Of a stretch of DNA of 41,869 bases, positions 32,482 through 41,122 are shown piece by piece. The stretch comes from Sphingobacteriales bacterium (GTDB lineage Bacteria; Bacteroidota; Bacteroidia; Sphingobacteriales; Sphingobacteriaceae). The stretch covers positions 1 to 41,869 of the forward strand of contig JAAFJW010000008.1 in assembly GCA_013298995.1 (NCBI GenBank), given 5' to 3'. Every line of letters starts with the position of its first letter. Within the stretch, counting starts at the first letter, position 1. The position numbers were made by a program, and so were the translations under genes. Under the pieces are notes generated by a model. It was given only the letters and a program-made list of their open reading frames with translations, was not told the DNA's origin and ran no database searches.

Positions 32482-35004
32482 TTAATTAAAACCACCCATT
32501 TGTTGTGCAATGCTAAATGTGAACGATTGCTTTCCTCCATCTTGTATGCCCGGTATAGGGTCGAAACCGTGGCCATAATCTAAACCTAGCAAGCCAAAAA
32601 TAGGTAAAAATATCCTCGCACCTACACCTACCGAGCGGCGTACGTTAAAGGGGTTAAAGCTGCTAAATTTATTCCATGTATTACCACCCTCGGCAAAACC
32701 TAATACAAACACCGTTGCCGATTGGCTAAGGGATATTGGATAGCGCATTTCGAGCATGTACTTGGTAAAAATTGGGCTTCCCGAATTGGTTGCCACGCCT
32801 TCGGATACTACGGCATTGTTGGCATAACCACGCATGGCTATTACTTCGGAGCCTTGTAAAAAATCGAAACCTTGCATACCATCGCCACCTAGTTTAAACC
32901 TGCCAAAGGGGGCTTGCCCTACTTGCTTGTTGTAAAAGCCTAAGAAACCAAATTGTGCTTGTGCTTTTAATATTAGCTTGCCATATATTTTTTGAAAAAA
33001 CTGTGATTCGAATTTCCATTTATGATACTCCGAAAACTGGTACCGCTGCGAGGTAGTTAAATTATCGTAATTTTTTCCGTTAAGTAAGGAGTAAGGCGGG
33101 GTAGCCTGTACCGTAAATTTTAAATTAGAGCCCGATGTGGGAAATATAGGTGCATCAACCGAGTTGCGGCTTAATACTTGGCTTAGGCTTAAATCGTACG
33201 AATCGCCGTTACTAAATAAAAATCCACTGTAATTTCTTAATTTATACTGTTGTAAATTGGCGGCGTAATCTATCCTAAAATAATCGTCGGGAAATTTCAA
33301 CTGCTTACCCAAGCTAAAGGTAATACCGTTTAGCCTAATTTTTTGTTGGTTAATATCGCCGTTAGGCCTACCATTGCTTTGTAACGATGTAAAGGCACTT
33401 ATGCCAAAGTAAACAGGTTTTTTACCTCCAAACCAAGGCTCCGAAAACGAAAAACTGTACGATTGGTAAAATTTACCATTGGTTTGCCCTCTGATGCTTA
33501 GTTTTTGGCCATCGCCTTTTGGTAATGGTTTATAGGCTTTTAGGTTAAAAATATTTTTGGCCGAAAAGTTATTAAACGTTAGGCCTAGTGTACCTACAAT
33601 ACGGCCACCACCAAATCCTCCCGATAGTTCTACTTGGTCGGATGGTTTTTCAACTACGGTGTATTGTATATCTACGGTACCATCGGCGGGGTTGGGTATG
33701 GGTTTCATATCCAGTTTTTGCTCATCAAAATTACCCAATTGTACAATTTGCCTTTGCGAGCGTATAAGGGCTTCTTTAGAAAATTTTTGCCCAGGTTTGG
33801 TGCGTATTTCGCGTAGTATTACTTTATCGTTGGTAAGTTCGTTGCCTTTTAATATTATTTTGTTTATGGTGTATTGTGGCCCTTCGGATAGGCGTATTTC
33901 TATATCAATGGTATCTTTGTATATACGGGTTTGTATAGGGTCGATATTAAAGGTAAGGTAGCCATCATTTAAGTATAAGGATGAAATATCATCGTTAGAT
34001 GGGCTACTACGCAGGCGTTTTTCTAGTTTTTCTTCGCTAAATACTTCGCCTTTTTCTATACGCAATATTTGTTTTAATACATCGCTGCTGTATTTGGCAT
34101 TGCCTGCAAAGGTTAAGTTTCCGAAATAATAAATAGGTCCTTCGTGTATTTTAAGGTCGATGTTTACGGTATTTTTATCGTAACGATATACAGAATCTGA
34201 TAAAATTTCGGCTTCACGGTAGCCTTTGGCTCGCATTTTTGCTACCATTGTTTGTTTGTCTTCTTCGTATTTTTCTTTCAAAAATTTACCCGAGCCAAAT
34301 ACTTTATAAAAAGCTTTTTCTTTAGTTTTTTTAAGAAACTTTTTTAGCCTCGCATCTTTAAATACGGTGTTGCCTTCTATGTTTATGGCATGTACTTTAA
34401 CTTTTCGTCTTTTATTTACGTTTATAGCCACTATGCGGCTATTTACGTCCGATGTATCGTTGCTTAGCGCAATATCTACCGAAGTGTTTAAATATCCTTT
34501 ATCAATAAAATGTTTTTTTATTACGTTATTGATGGTGTTGTTAAGATTTTCGCTTACAATTTTCCCTTTTTGATTGTTTAGTTTTTCTCGAATATCGGTG
34601 GTTTCGCTTTTGCTAAGGCCTTTAATATCTATACGGCCTACACGTGGTTTTTCGTTTAGGTTTAAATCAAAATAAATGGTATCTTGTTTTATACTGGCAA
34701 TGGCTAGTTCTACATCGTCGAATAAGCCTTGTGTCCAAAGATTTTTTACGGCATTGGAGGTGGCATCGCCTGGTACGGTAATGGTTTCGCCTACGGTAAG
34801 TTTTGATAAAGTAACCAGTACCGATTTATCTAAAAAAACCACTCCATTTACATTTACCCCTCCAATTACATATTGTTTTGGATTTAGATATGCCGAGCTA
34901 TCGGTAGCACTTTGGGTAGTGTTTCTTGGTCGTAAAGATGGTGTTTGAGAAAAACCCGCTATCGCAAAACCAAGTAAAACTAGTGTAATAAAGTATTTGT
35001 TCAT
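32482..35004 (-). CDS. bamA: Outer membrane protein assembly factor BamA
   Basis: An 840-residue Omp85 protein, the core of the machine that folds and inserts outer-membrane beta-barrels. After the signal peptide (MNKYFITLVLLGFAIAGFSQ) come POTRA-type repeats (about residues 45-450), with IDIKGLSKSET, INIEGNTVFKDARLKKFLKK and IILKGNELTNDKV marking strand starts. The C-terminal barrel follows. The conserved loop-6 motif reads AMRGYAN and the last strand ends SFTFSIAQQMGGFN. It is followed by two ompH genes and preceded by uppS. Confidence 0.97.
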   Translation of the reverse strand: MNKYFITLVLLGFAIAGFSQTPSLRPRNTTQSATDSSAYLNPKQYVIGGVNVNGVVFLDKSVLVTLSKLTVGETITVPGDATSNAVKNLWTQGLFDDVELAIASIKQDTIYFDLNLNEKPRVGRIDIKGLSKSETTDIREKLNNQKGKIVSENLNNTINNVIKKHFIDKGYLNTSVDIALSNDTSDVNSRIVAINVNKRRKVKVHAINIEGNTVFKDARLKKFLKKTKEKAFYKVFGSGKFLKEKYEEDKQTMVAKMRAKGYREAEILSDSVYRYDKNTVNIDLKIHEGPIYYFGNLTFAGNAKYSSDVLKQILRIEKGEVFSEEKLEKRLRSSPSNDDISSLYLNDGYLTFNIDPIQTRIYKDTIDIEIRLSEGPQYTINKIILKGNELTNDKVILREIRTKPGQKFSKEALIRSQRQIVQLGNFDEQKLDMKPIPNPADGTVDIQYTVVEKPSDQVELSGGFGGGRIVGTLGLTFNNFSAKNIFNLKAYKPLPKGDGQKLSIRGQTNGKFYQSYSFSFSEPWFGGKKPVYFGISAFTSLQSNGRPNGDINQQKIRLNGITFSLGKQLKFPDDYFRIDYAANLQQYKLRNYSGFLFSNGDSYDLSLSQVLSRNSVDAPIFPTSGSNLKFTVQATPPYSLLNGKNYDNLTTSQRYQFSEYHKWKFESQFFQKIYGKLILKAQAQFGFLGFYNKQVGQAPFGRFKLGGDGMQGFDFLQGSEVIAMRGYANNAVVSEGVATNSGSPIFTKYMLEMRYPISLSQSATVFVLGFAEGGNTWNKFSSFNPFNVRRSVGVGARIFLPIFGLLGLDYGHGFDPIPGIQDGGKQSFTFSIAQQMGGFN

Positions 35005-35064
35005 CTATTGTATGTAGGGGGCTAATTTAGCGGTAAACTTTGTTAATTTTTGTTAATTAAAAAT

Positions 35065-35805
35065 TTAGGTGAGTTGCTCGCTAGTAAGTCCAAATCTGCG
35101 TTCGCGTTTTTGAAAATTATAAATGGCTTCAAATAAATCGTTTCGCCTAAAATCGGGCCAAAGTTTATTGGTAAAATATAGTTCGGCGTAGGCTATTTCC
35201 CATAGTAAATAATTGCTTACTCTATGTTCGCCACTGGTGCGTATTAGCAGTTCGGGGTCGGGCAGGTTATGGGTATTAAGGTGTTTACTAAATAGGTTTT
35301 CGTCAATTTCATCAGGTTGCAATTGGCCAGCTTGCACTTTTTTGGCAATGGTTTTGGTGGCTTGTGTAATATCCCATCGGGCACTGTAACTTAAAGCCAA
35401 TGTTAATGTAAGGCGATAATTATGGGCTGTTTTATTAATGGCTTCGTTTAACTCACGTTTACAGTTTGCTGGTAATGCGTTGGTGTTTCCTATAACGTTT
35501 AGCCTTACATTGTTATCTATTAATGTTTGGGTTTCTTTGTGTATGGTTGATATTAATATCTCCATAATGGCGGCTACTTCTAGCTTTGGGCGGTTCCAGT
35601 TTTCGGTTGAGAAAGCGTATAGTGTAACATATTGGATACCTATTTCGGTAGCTCCTTCTATTACATCTTTTACCGATATTATCCCGTTTTTGTGGCCAAA
35701 TACACGAAGTTTACCTTTTTCTTTTGCCCATCGGCCGTTACCGTCCATTACAATTGCAATGTGCTTGGGTAGTTTTGATAGGTTTATCTGATCCTTATAA
35801 TCCAT
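35065..35805 (-). CDS. uppS: Isoprenyl transferase (undecaprenyl diphosphate synthase)
   Basis: A 246-residue cis-prenyltransferase that builds the C55 lipid carrier for cell-wall synthesis. The motifs are VMDGNGRWAKEKG (catalytic Asp), YAFSTENWNRP, and LIRTSGEHRVSNYLLWEIAYAELYF. Length and motifs are standard. It stands between DUF6089 and bamA in the usual Bacteroidota gene order. Confidence 0.96.
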   Translation of the reverse strand: MDYKDQINLSKLPKHIAIVMDGNGRWAKEKGKLRVFGHKNGIISVKDVIEGATEIGIQYVTLYAFSTENWNRPKLEVAAIMEILISTIHKETQTLIDNNVRLNVIGNTNALPANCKRELNEAINKTAHNYRLTLTLALSYSARWDITQATKTIAKKVQAGQLQPDEIDENLFSKHLNTHNLPDPELLIRTSGEHRVSNYLLWEIAYAELYFTNKLWPDFRRNDLFEAIYNFQKRERRFGLTSEQLT

Positions 35806-35824
35806 TAATTAATAAAAAAATGCT

Positions 35825-36628
35825 TTAAAACGAATAACATTTTTGGCTCACAAAGGTATAAGATAAGGTTATACCACCAAATAGATAGGTGTCGTTTTTT
35901 CTAAAATCGCCTCTTTGGGTTTCGGGGCCTGCTGTTGTATTTATCGATCTGTCGGATAAAGCCACCCTTAATGCTGTAAAATTGGCATCGGTGGAGGTAA
36001 GTTGGCTGGCTTTGGGGTAATAGCCACTTACATCATCTATATAATCGGTAAATGCCTTGCGGTAGCCAAATTCGCCAATAATATTTAAGTTTCGGCTTAG
36101 GTTACATTTTATACCTATGCCAAAAGGGATGGCTAATGCCGTAGTTCGGTAGTTGCTTGCTTGGCCTTCGGTACGGTAATTTTTTAGTTCGTAGGTAGTG
36201 TTGTTAAAATTTACTTTGGGGTTAAAGTTAAAGCCCGATATGCCTGTAAACAAAAATGGGGTGATTCTTTTTTTACCAAAAAGCCGTCCATAATCAAAAA
36301 AATTAAATTCTACTTGTAAGCTGGCTTCGGTAATTGGGCTGTAAAAGCTAAGGTTGCGTTCTTTTTCTTGCGGGTTTGTTGATTTTGACATATCGGCTTC
36401 TATTTGGCCTTGTAATACCGAAAGTTTAACCGACCAATATCCATCGATATTGTTTTTTATCATCCCACCAAAAGCAATATGAGGGCTAAGTTTTTTATAA
36501 TTGCTTTGGTTAAGGTCGCCTATGTAGCCCATACTGCCTCCTGTGATGCCTATTTCCCATGTTTGGGCTTCGCTACTAAAACAAATTAGGCTATAAAATA
36601 AGGTGATAATTATAAGTTTCGATTTCAT
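35825..36628 (-). CDS. DUF6089 family outer-membrane beta-barrel protein
   Basis: A 267-residue exported protein. The signal peptide (ending SSEAQ) is followed by TWEIGITGGSMGYIGDLNQ, the typical start of DUF6089 proteins found between nadK and uppS in Bacteroidota. Alternating hydrophobic stretches and the aromatic C-terminus (GGITLSYTFVSQKCYSF) fit a small beta-barrel in the outer membrane. Function is unknown. The conserved location suggests a link to envelope assembly. Confidence 0.85.
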   Translation of the reverse strand: MKSKLIIITLFYSLICFSSEAQTWEIGITGGSMGYIGDLNQSNYKKLSPHIAFGGMIKNNIDGYWSVKLSVLQGQIEADMSKSTNPQEKERNLSFYSPITEASLQVEFNFFDYGRLFGKKRITPFLFTGISGFNFNPKVNFNNTTYELKNYRTEGQASNYRTTALAIPFGIGIKCNLSRNLNIIGEFGYRKAFTDYIDDVSGYYPKASQLTSTDANFTALRVALSDRSINTTAGPETQRGDFRKNDTYLFGGITLSYTFVSQKCYSF

Positions 36629-36634
36629 TAATTT

Positions 36635-37516
36635 TTAATAGTTTCGGGTATCAATGCCCCAAAGTAGTTTGTTTCTTAACGTAGATAGGTAGCTTTCATT
36701 GTTTAGCCTGATAAGATTGATGTTAAACGAGGCTCGTTTTACTTGTAATTTTATGGTGCTATCTATTACTTCGGTTCGCGAATCGCAGCTTACCAAGTAT
36801 TTGGCACTACGGCCTTCTATCTCAAAAGTTAAAACACTGGTATCGCTTAGTACCACAGGGCGTACATTTAGGTTGTGGGGCGATATAGGGGTGATAACAA
36901 AGTTGCCCGACCGTGGGAAAACAATGGGGCCGCCACAGCTCATCGAGTAAGCGGTGGACCCTGTTGGGGTGGCTATTATTAAACCATCGGCCCAATAGGA
37001 GTTTAAAAATTCGCCATCTTGGAAACAGTGTATCAATATCATGGCCGATGTATCTCTTTTATGGATGGTAAAATCGTTTAATGCGAAATTAAAATCGCCA
37101 AAAAGTTTTTGGTTAGCACTTACTTCTAGCATGCTGCGTACATCTAGCGTAAAATGGTTGTTTATAATGCCATCAATAGCCCTTTGTATGCCTTCTTTGT
37201 TGATGCTGGCCAAAAAACCCAAGCGGCCAAAATTTATCCCAATAATGGGTATGCCTGTATCTTTTATTAGCGTTACGGTATCAAGCATGGTACCATCGCC
37301 GCCAAGGCTTACCAATACATCGATGGTGTTTTTTAAATCAACCTGTGTATTAAAGGTGTTAAACTGTGTGGGTAAAAATAATTTATCGGATATAAATTGG
37401 TAAAATTTATCATATACAAATACCTCTGCTTTGCTTTGTATTAAGCAATCAAAAACCTGTTGTACATAAGGTAAAACTGTGTTGTTAAAATCTCTGCCGT
37501 AGATGCCAATTTTCAT
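36635..37516 (-). CDS. nadK: NAD kinase
   Basis: A 293-residue ATP-NAD kinase making NADP. The catalytic GGDGTMLDTV motif, the NxFALNDFTIH region that binds nicotinamide, and the TPTGSTAYSMSCGGPIV motif are all visible. The gene is 7 bp after the CBS-domain gene and 6 bp before DUF6089, in one operon. Confidence 0.97.
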   Translation of the reverse strand: MKIGIYGRDFNNTVLPYVQQVFDCLIQSKAEVFVYDKFYQFISDKLFLPTQFNTFNTQVDLKNTIDVLVSLGGDGTMLDTVTLIKDTGIPIIGINFGRLGFLASINKEGIQRAIDGIINNHFTLDVRSMLEVSANQKLFGDFNFALNDFTIHKRDTSAMILIHCFQDGEFLNSYWADGLIIATPTGSTAYSMSCGGPIVFPRSGNFVITPISPHNLNVRPVVLSDTSVLTFEIEGRSAKYLVSCDSRTEVIDSTIKLQVKRASFNINLIRLNNESYLSTLRNKLLWGIDTRNY

Positions 37517-37523
37517 CCTGTTA

Positions 37524-38186
37524 TTAAAAGCTTAAGTAGTTCATTAATGATTGGTACCTATCGGTTACGTTATTGTATTTATCTTGATGGTTAAAAATTG
37601 CTTTTACATCAATTTTATAGCGGGTAAATGCCACTAAAATTTGGCTAATATCGGTTTTGTTTACTTTTATGGTAAGCTCGGTTTGGGTTGATTGTGGTAT
37701 ATGGCGGGTGTAGGTGCTTAAAATTTGGGTGTCTTGGGCTTCGATAATGTGGGCTATAAATGCCAACGAATTATCGTGTGGGCCTAGTTCTAATACAATT
37801 ATTGCGCCTGCTTGGCTTGATGATTGTAGGCTTGCCATGTTTTCGACCAAGGTATTTAGGGTAATTAAGCCTTGGTATTTTTTGCTATCGTCCAGTACGG
37901 GTACGATAGATAAATTTTGTTCGTACACGGTTCTAATTACATCATAAATATGTTGTTGCTGGTACACAAAATTGGCGTAGCTGGATAATGCGATTGTGTG
38001 TAATGTATCTTGGGGTTTTGCTTCAATCAAATCGTCATCGGAAACGAGGCCTAAAAAAGTTAAATCGGGGCTTACTACGGGTAAGTGATTGATTTTAAAA
38101 TCTAGCATAAGCGAACTTGCCCAAGCAACGGTATCGCTGGGTTTTAAGGGTGTTATAATATTCGCTATAAGGTCTAAGGCAATCAT
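37524..38186 (-). CDS. CBS domain-containing protein with ACT-like C-terminus
   Basis: A 220-residue protein. Residues 1-60 and 70-125 form a CBS pair (INHLPVVSPDLTFLGLVSDDD; LSIVPVLDDSKKYQGLITLN), the usual adenine-nucleotide sensor. Residues 130-220 look like an ACT-type regulatory domain (IIVLELGPHDNSL, ELTIKVNKTDISQILVAF). No catalytic domain is present, so it probably senses energy or redox nucleotides. Tight linkage to nadK suggests a link to nucleotide cofactors, but this is inference. Confidence 0.85.
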   Translation of the reverse strand: MIALDLIANIITPLKPSDTVAWASSLMLDFKINHLPVVSPDLTFLGLVSDDDLIEAKPQDTLHTIALSSYANFVYQQQHIYDVIRTVYEQNLSIVPVLDDSKKYQGLITLNTLVENMASLQSSSQAGAIIVLELGPHDNSLAFIAHIIEAQDTQILSTYTRHIPQSTQTELTIKVNKTDISQILVAFTRYKIDVKAIFNHQDKYNNVTDRYQSLMNYLSF

Positions 38187-38191
38187 TACAA

Positions 38192-38947
38192 TTATAATCT
38201 GTCCAAAAACTTGCGTAGTATTTTATTAAACTCATCGGGATGTTCCATCATGGGTGCATGGCCACAGTGGTTAATCCAAGCTAATTCGGCATCGGGTAAT
38301 AACGATTCAAATTCTTCGGCTACTTCGGGTGGGGTTATTTTATCGTTTTTGCCCCATATAAGCATTACGGGTATTTTTATATGGTGTAAATCTTTTGACA
38401 TATTGTGCCTAATGGCCGATTTTGCCATAGCCAATATGCGTATTACTTTGTTACGGTCGTTTACGGTTTGATACACCTCATCTACCAATTCTTTGGTTGC
38501 TACTGCGGGGTTGTAAAACGTATATTCTACTTTTTCTTTTATAAAATCGTAGTTTTCTCGTTTAGGAAACGAGCCTCCAAAGGCGTTTTCGTAAAGTCCC
38601 GAGCTACCAGTTAATACCAAGCCTTTTACATACTCGGGATGCGAGGTTACATAAATTAAGCCTACATGCCCGCCTAGTGAATTACCTAAAACGGTAATTT
38701 GTGTGTATTGTTTAAACTTTACAAATTTATGTACAAATTTTGCCAAGCTTTTTACACCTGTTGTTAAAAGGGGTAAATCGTAAATAGGTAGCATGGGTAT
38801 AACTACGGTATAGTTGCCTTTAAATTCATCTATTACTTTTTCCCAATTGCTTAATGTACCCATTAAACCGTGGAGCAATAATAAAACTGGCCCTTCGCCT
38901 ACCTCAATGTATCTAAAACCGTTTTCTTCTTTAATTGCCAATTCCAT
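38192..38947 (-). CDS. Alpha/beta hydrolase
   Basis: A 251-residue alpha/beta-hydrolase. The oxyanion motif LLLHGLMGTLSNW comes first, then the nucleophile elbow LGNSLGGHVGL (Ser near 94), the acid region IWGKNDKITPPEVAEEF and the catalytic His in HCGHAPMMEHPDEF. It is the first gene of the nadK cluster on this strand, 5 bp from the CBS gene. Substrate unknown. Confidence 0.88.
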   Translation of the reverse strand: MELAIKEENGFRYIEVGEGPVLLLLHGLMGTLSNWEKVIDEFKGNYTVVIPMLPIYDLPLLTTGVKSLAKFVHKFVKFKQYTQITVLGNSLGGHVGLIYVTSHPEYVKGLVLTGSSGLYENAFGGSFPKRENYDFIKEKVEYTFYNPAVATKELVDEVYQTVNDRNKVIRILAMAKSAIRHNMSKDLHHIKIPVMLIWGKNDKITPPEVAEEFESLLPDAELAWINHCGHAPMMEHPDEFNKILRKFLDRL

Positions 38948-39063
38948 ATAGTAATAAATCGCAAATTATGCTTTTTATGGTGAATTATATATTATGAGTG
39001 CAAAGTTATTGTAAAAATTTATTCTTTATTAAAAAACGTTTTAGTAAAGAAATTAAATATGGC

Positions 39064-39513
39064 TTAGGCCAACAAGGTTTTTATAGCTTCGGATATTGCT
39101 TTGCCATCGGCCTTGCCTGCCATTTGTTTATTTGCTTCGGCCATTACTTTGCCCATTTCTTTTATCGATGTGATGTTTAAATTTTTTATGATGCTAGCTA
39201 CCGCAAGGGTGATTTCTTGGGCTGATAGTTGCTGGGGTAAATATTGTTCTATTACCTCGGCTTCGTCTATTTCTATTTGGTAAAGGTCGGGCCGATTTTG
39301 GGTTTGATAAATTTCGGCCGATTCTTTTCTTTGTTTTATCAATTTTTGTAAAACCTTAATTTCGGTTTCGCCCGATAAAATATCGGTGGCTCCTTTTTCG
39401 GTTTTTGCAATTAAAAGAGCCGATTTTATAGCTCTTAATGCCCTTAAAGCTACCTCTTGCTTACCTAGCATGGCGGTTTTTATGGCTGTATTTATAGTGA
39501 TTTCTAATGACAT
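39064..39513 (-). CDS. GatB/YqeY domain-containing protein
   Basis: A 149-residue YqeY-family protein, the tRNA-binding domain also found in GatB. Signature: GKQEVALRALRAIKSALLIA, then IEIDEAEVIEQYLPQQLS, then ITSIKEMGKVMAEANKQMAGKADGKAISEAIK. It may interact with tRNA, but the stand-alone function is not established. Confidence 0.92.
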   Translation of the reverse strand: MSLEITINTAIKTAMLGKQEVALRALRAIKSALLIAKTEKGATDILSGETEIKVLQKLIKQRKESAEIYQTQNRPDLYQIEIDEAEVIEQYLPQQLSAQEITLAVASIIKNLNITSIKEMGKVMAEANKQMAGKADGKAISEAIKTLLA

Positions 39514-39545
39514 GGTACGTGTTTGAAATAATATTTTGGCTAAAA

Positions 39546-39765
39546 TTAAGAATTTTTATTCCAATAAGTAGCCGAAGCTTGTGCCAAAGGCATAATTACA
39601 ATATCATTTATGTTTACATGAGCAGGGGTATTACAGGTAAACCATATCGTTTCGGCAATATCTTCGGGCTTTAAAGCATCGTAGCCTGCATATACTTTTT
39701 TGGCTTTTTGTTTATCGCCCAAAAATCTGATTTCCGAAAACTCGGTTTCTACCGTCCTTAGGTGA
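39546..39765 (-). pseudogene. Truncated short-chain dehydrogenase (C-terminal end only)
   Basis: The minus strand encodes VETEFSEIRFLGDKQKAKKV, then YAGYDALKPEDIAETIWFTC, then HVNINDIVIMPLAQASATYWNKNS and a stop. This is the C-terminal third of a YdfG-like NADP-dependent dehydrogenase. The Rossmann region and the catalytic Ser-Tyr-Lys are missing upstream, where the sequence turns into unrelated intergenic DNA near 39766. A clear 3' remnant. Confidence 0.8.
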
Positions 39766-39824
39766 AGTGTTTAAATTTAGTATTTTGTTTTTTATCCGTG
39801 GTTGGTGTGCCGCAAAACACAAGA

Positions 39825-39860
39825 CTGGAGTATTAAAAAAAAGTTTTTTTAATACTCCAG
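39825..39860 (-). terminator. Terminator overlapping the end of the Lrp gene
   Basis: CTGGAGTATTAAAAAAAA pairs with TTTTTTTAATACTCCAG. The stem includes the last codons and stop of the Lrp gene. A/T-runs on both sides make it a bidirectional candidate. Confidence 0.7.
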
Positions 39861-40313
39861 CGGTACAATAGGTTCTTTTTTGTTGGTGCTCATAATCATC
39901 ATGGTTTGAAACGTTTTTACTACCCGTATTTTGCTTATTTTTTGCATAATCAGCTGTTCGTATGTTTTAATATCTTTAACATAAGCTTTTAATACAAAGT
40001 CGCATTGGCCTGTTACGTGGTGGCACTCGGTTATTTCTTTTATTGCCTGTATTTCTTCCAAAAAAACTTGTATGGTATCGTTTTGATGAAAATCTAACGA
40101 TACCTGTATAAACGTTTTTATGCCCAAGCCCAGTTTTTCTTCATCAACCAAGGCATGGTAACTTTTAATATAGCCCAATTGCTCTAGCTTGCGTACCCGC
40201 TCTAGCGTAGGTGCTGGCGATAAGCCTATATTTTGCGATAACTGAAGATTGGTTATTCTTCCGTTTTCTTGCATTATTTTTAAAATATTGAGGTCTATTT
40301 TATCAATTTCCAT
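39849..40313 (-). CDS. Lrp/AsnC family transcriptional regulator
   Basis: A 154-residue regulator with an N-terminal winged helix (DLNILKIMQENGRITNLQLS and NIGLSPAPTLERVRKLEQLGYI) and a C-terminal RAM/AsnC ligand-binding domain (ECHHVTGQCDFVLKAYVKDI). It senses amino acids or related metabolites. The target is unknown. It is divergent from the MntR-type gene and next to the broken SDR gene. Confidence 0.93.
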   Translation of the reverse strand: MEIDKIDLNILKIMQENGRITNLQLSQNIGLSPAPTLERVRKLEQLGYIKSYHALVDEEKLGLGIKTFIQVSLDFHQNDTIQVFLEEIQAIKEITECHHVTGQCDFVLKAYVKDIKTYEQLIMQKISKIRVVKTFQTMMIMSTNKKEPIVPLEY

Positions 40314-40409
40314 GGCTGTAATAATTAGTCAAATTTAACTTTTAAACGCAAAAACCAAATTATATTTTATAAAAAGGGTAAAAATATTTTAAATGTTTTT
40401 AATAATTTA

Positions 40410-40431
40410 TTTTTTAGGCTAACCTAAAAAA
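40410..40431. promoter_or_regulatory. DtxR/MntR-type operator
   Basis: TTTTTTAGGCTAACCTAAAAAA is palindromic except at the central C/A pair and contains TTAGG-CTAA-CCTAA, closely resembling the DtxR/IdeR/MntR box. It lies just upstream of the -7 box of the mntR-mntH unit, where a bound repressor would block the -33 region. Confidence 0.75.
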
Positions 40432-40436
40432 ATTAT

Positions 40437-40444
40437 TAGCTTTG
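40437..40444 (+). promoter_or_regulatory. -7 box of the mntR-mntH unit
   Basis: TAGCTTTG matches TAnnTTTG, 18 bp before the ATG at 40463 and 5 bp after the operator palindrome. Confidence 0.6.
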
Positions 40445-40462
40445 TGTATATTTTATTATTGT

Positions 40463-41122
40463 ATGATAACAACATCTTTTACAGAAGAAAACTACCTAAA
40501 AGCTATTTTTCATTTAAGCCCGCAAGAAGCCGAAGCTGTAAGTACCAATGCTATTGCCGAGGCTTTGCAAACCAAAGCGGCATCAGTAACCGATATGCTT
40601 AAAAAACTAGCCGATAAAAACCTGATAAACTATGTAAAATACCAAGGCGTTACCCTTACCCATAATGGTAGGCAAGCCGCCATTGGCATTATCCGAAAAC
40701 ACCGCTTATGGGAGGTTTTTTTGGTTGATAAATTAAATTTTAAGTGGGATGAGGTACATGAGCTAGCCGAAGATTTGGAGCATATTAACTCTGCCAAACT
40801 TATCGATAGCTTAGAAGCGTTTTTAGGTTTCCCAAAGGTAGATCCGCATGGCGACCCTATCCCCGATAAAAATGGGGTATTAAAAGAGCCCATCTTGGTA
40901 CCTGTTTCTAAAATGAACATCAACCAAACGGGTATAATTAGCGGGGTAAAAGAGCATTCTACTTTGTTTTTAAACTATTTAGAAAAAACAGGTTTGGTAT
41001 TGGGCAAGCGGGTAAAAGTGCAAGATTTGATTGAATTTGATGGTTCGGTAATTATAGCACTTGATAAACAGGTATTAACCATAAGCCGCGATGTGGCAAA
41101 AAACATATTGATAGCGGTATAA
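40463..41122 (+). CDS. mntR: DtxR/MntR family metal-dependent repressor
   Basis: A 219-residue regulator. The N-terminal winged helix (TSFTEENYLKAIFHL, VSTNAIAEALQTKAASVTDM) is followed by the metal-binding dimer domain (RKHRLWEVFLVDKL, WDEVHELAEDLEHI) with the expected His/Glu ligands, and a C-terminal SH3-like domain (residues about 150-219). ATG 40463 is chosen over an upstream TTG. The operator lies directly upstream, so autoregulation is likely. The stop overlaps the ATG of an Nramp transporter, favouring Mn(II) (or Fe(II)) as the ligand. Confidence 0.9.
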   Translation: MITTSFTEENYLKAIFHLSPQEAEAVSTNAIAEALQTKAASVTDMLKKLADKNLINYVKYQGVTLTHNGRQAAIGIIRKHRLWEVFLVDKLNFKWDEVHELAEDLEHINSAKLIDSLEAFLGFPKVDPHGDPIPDKNGVLKEPILVPVSKMNINQTGIISGVKEHSTLFLNYLEKTGLVLGKRVKVQDLIEFDGSVIIALDKQVLTISRDVAKNILIAV

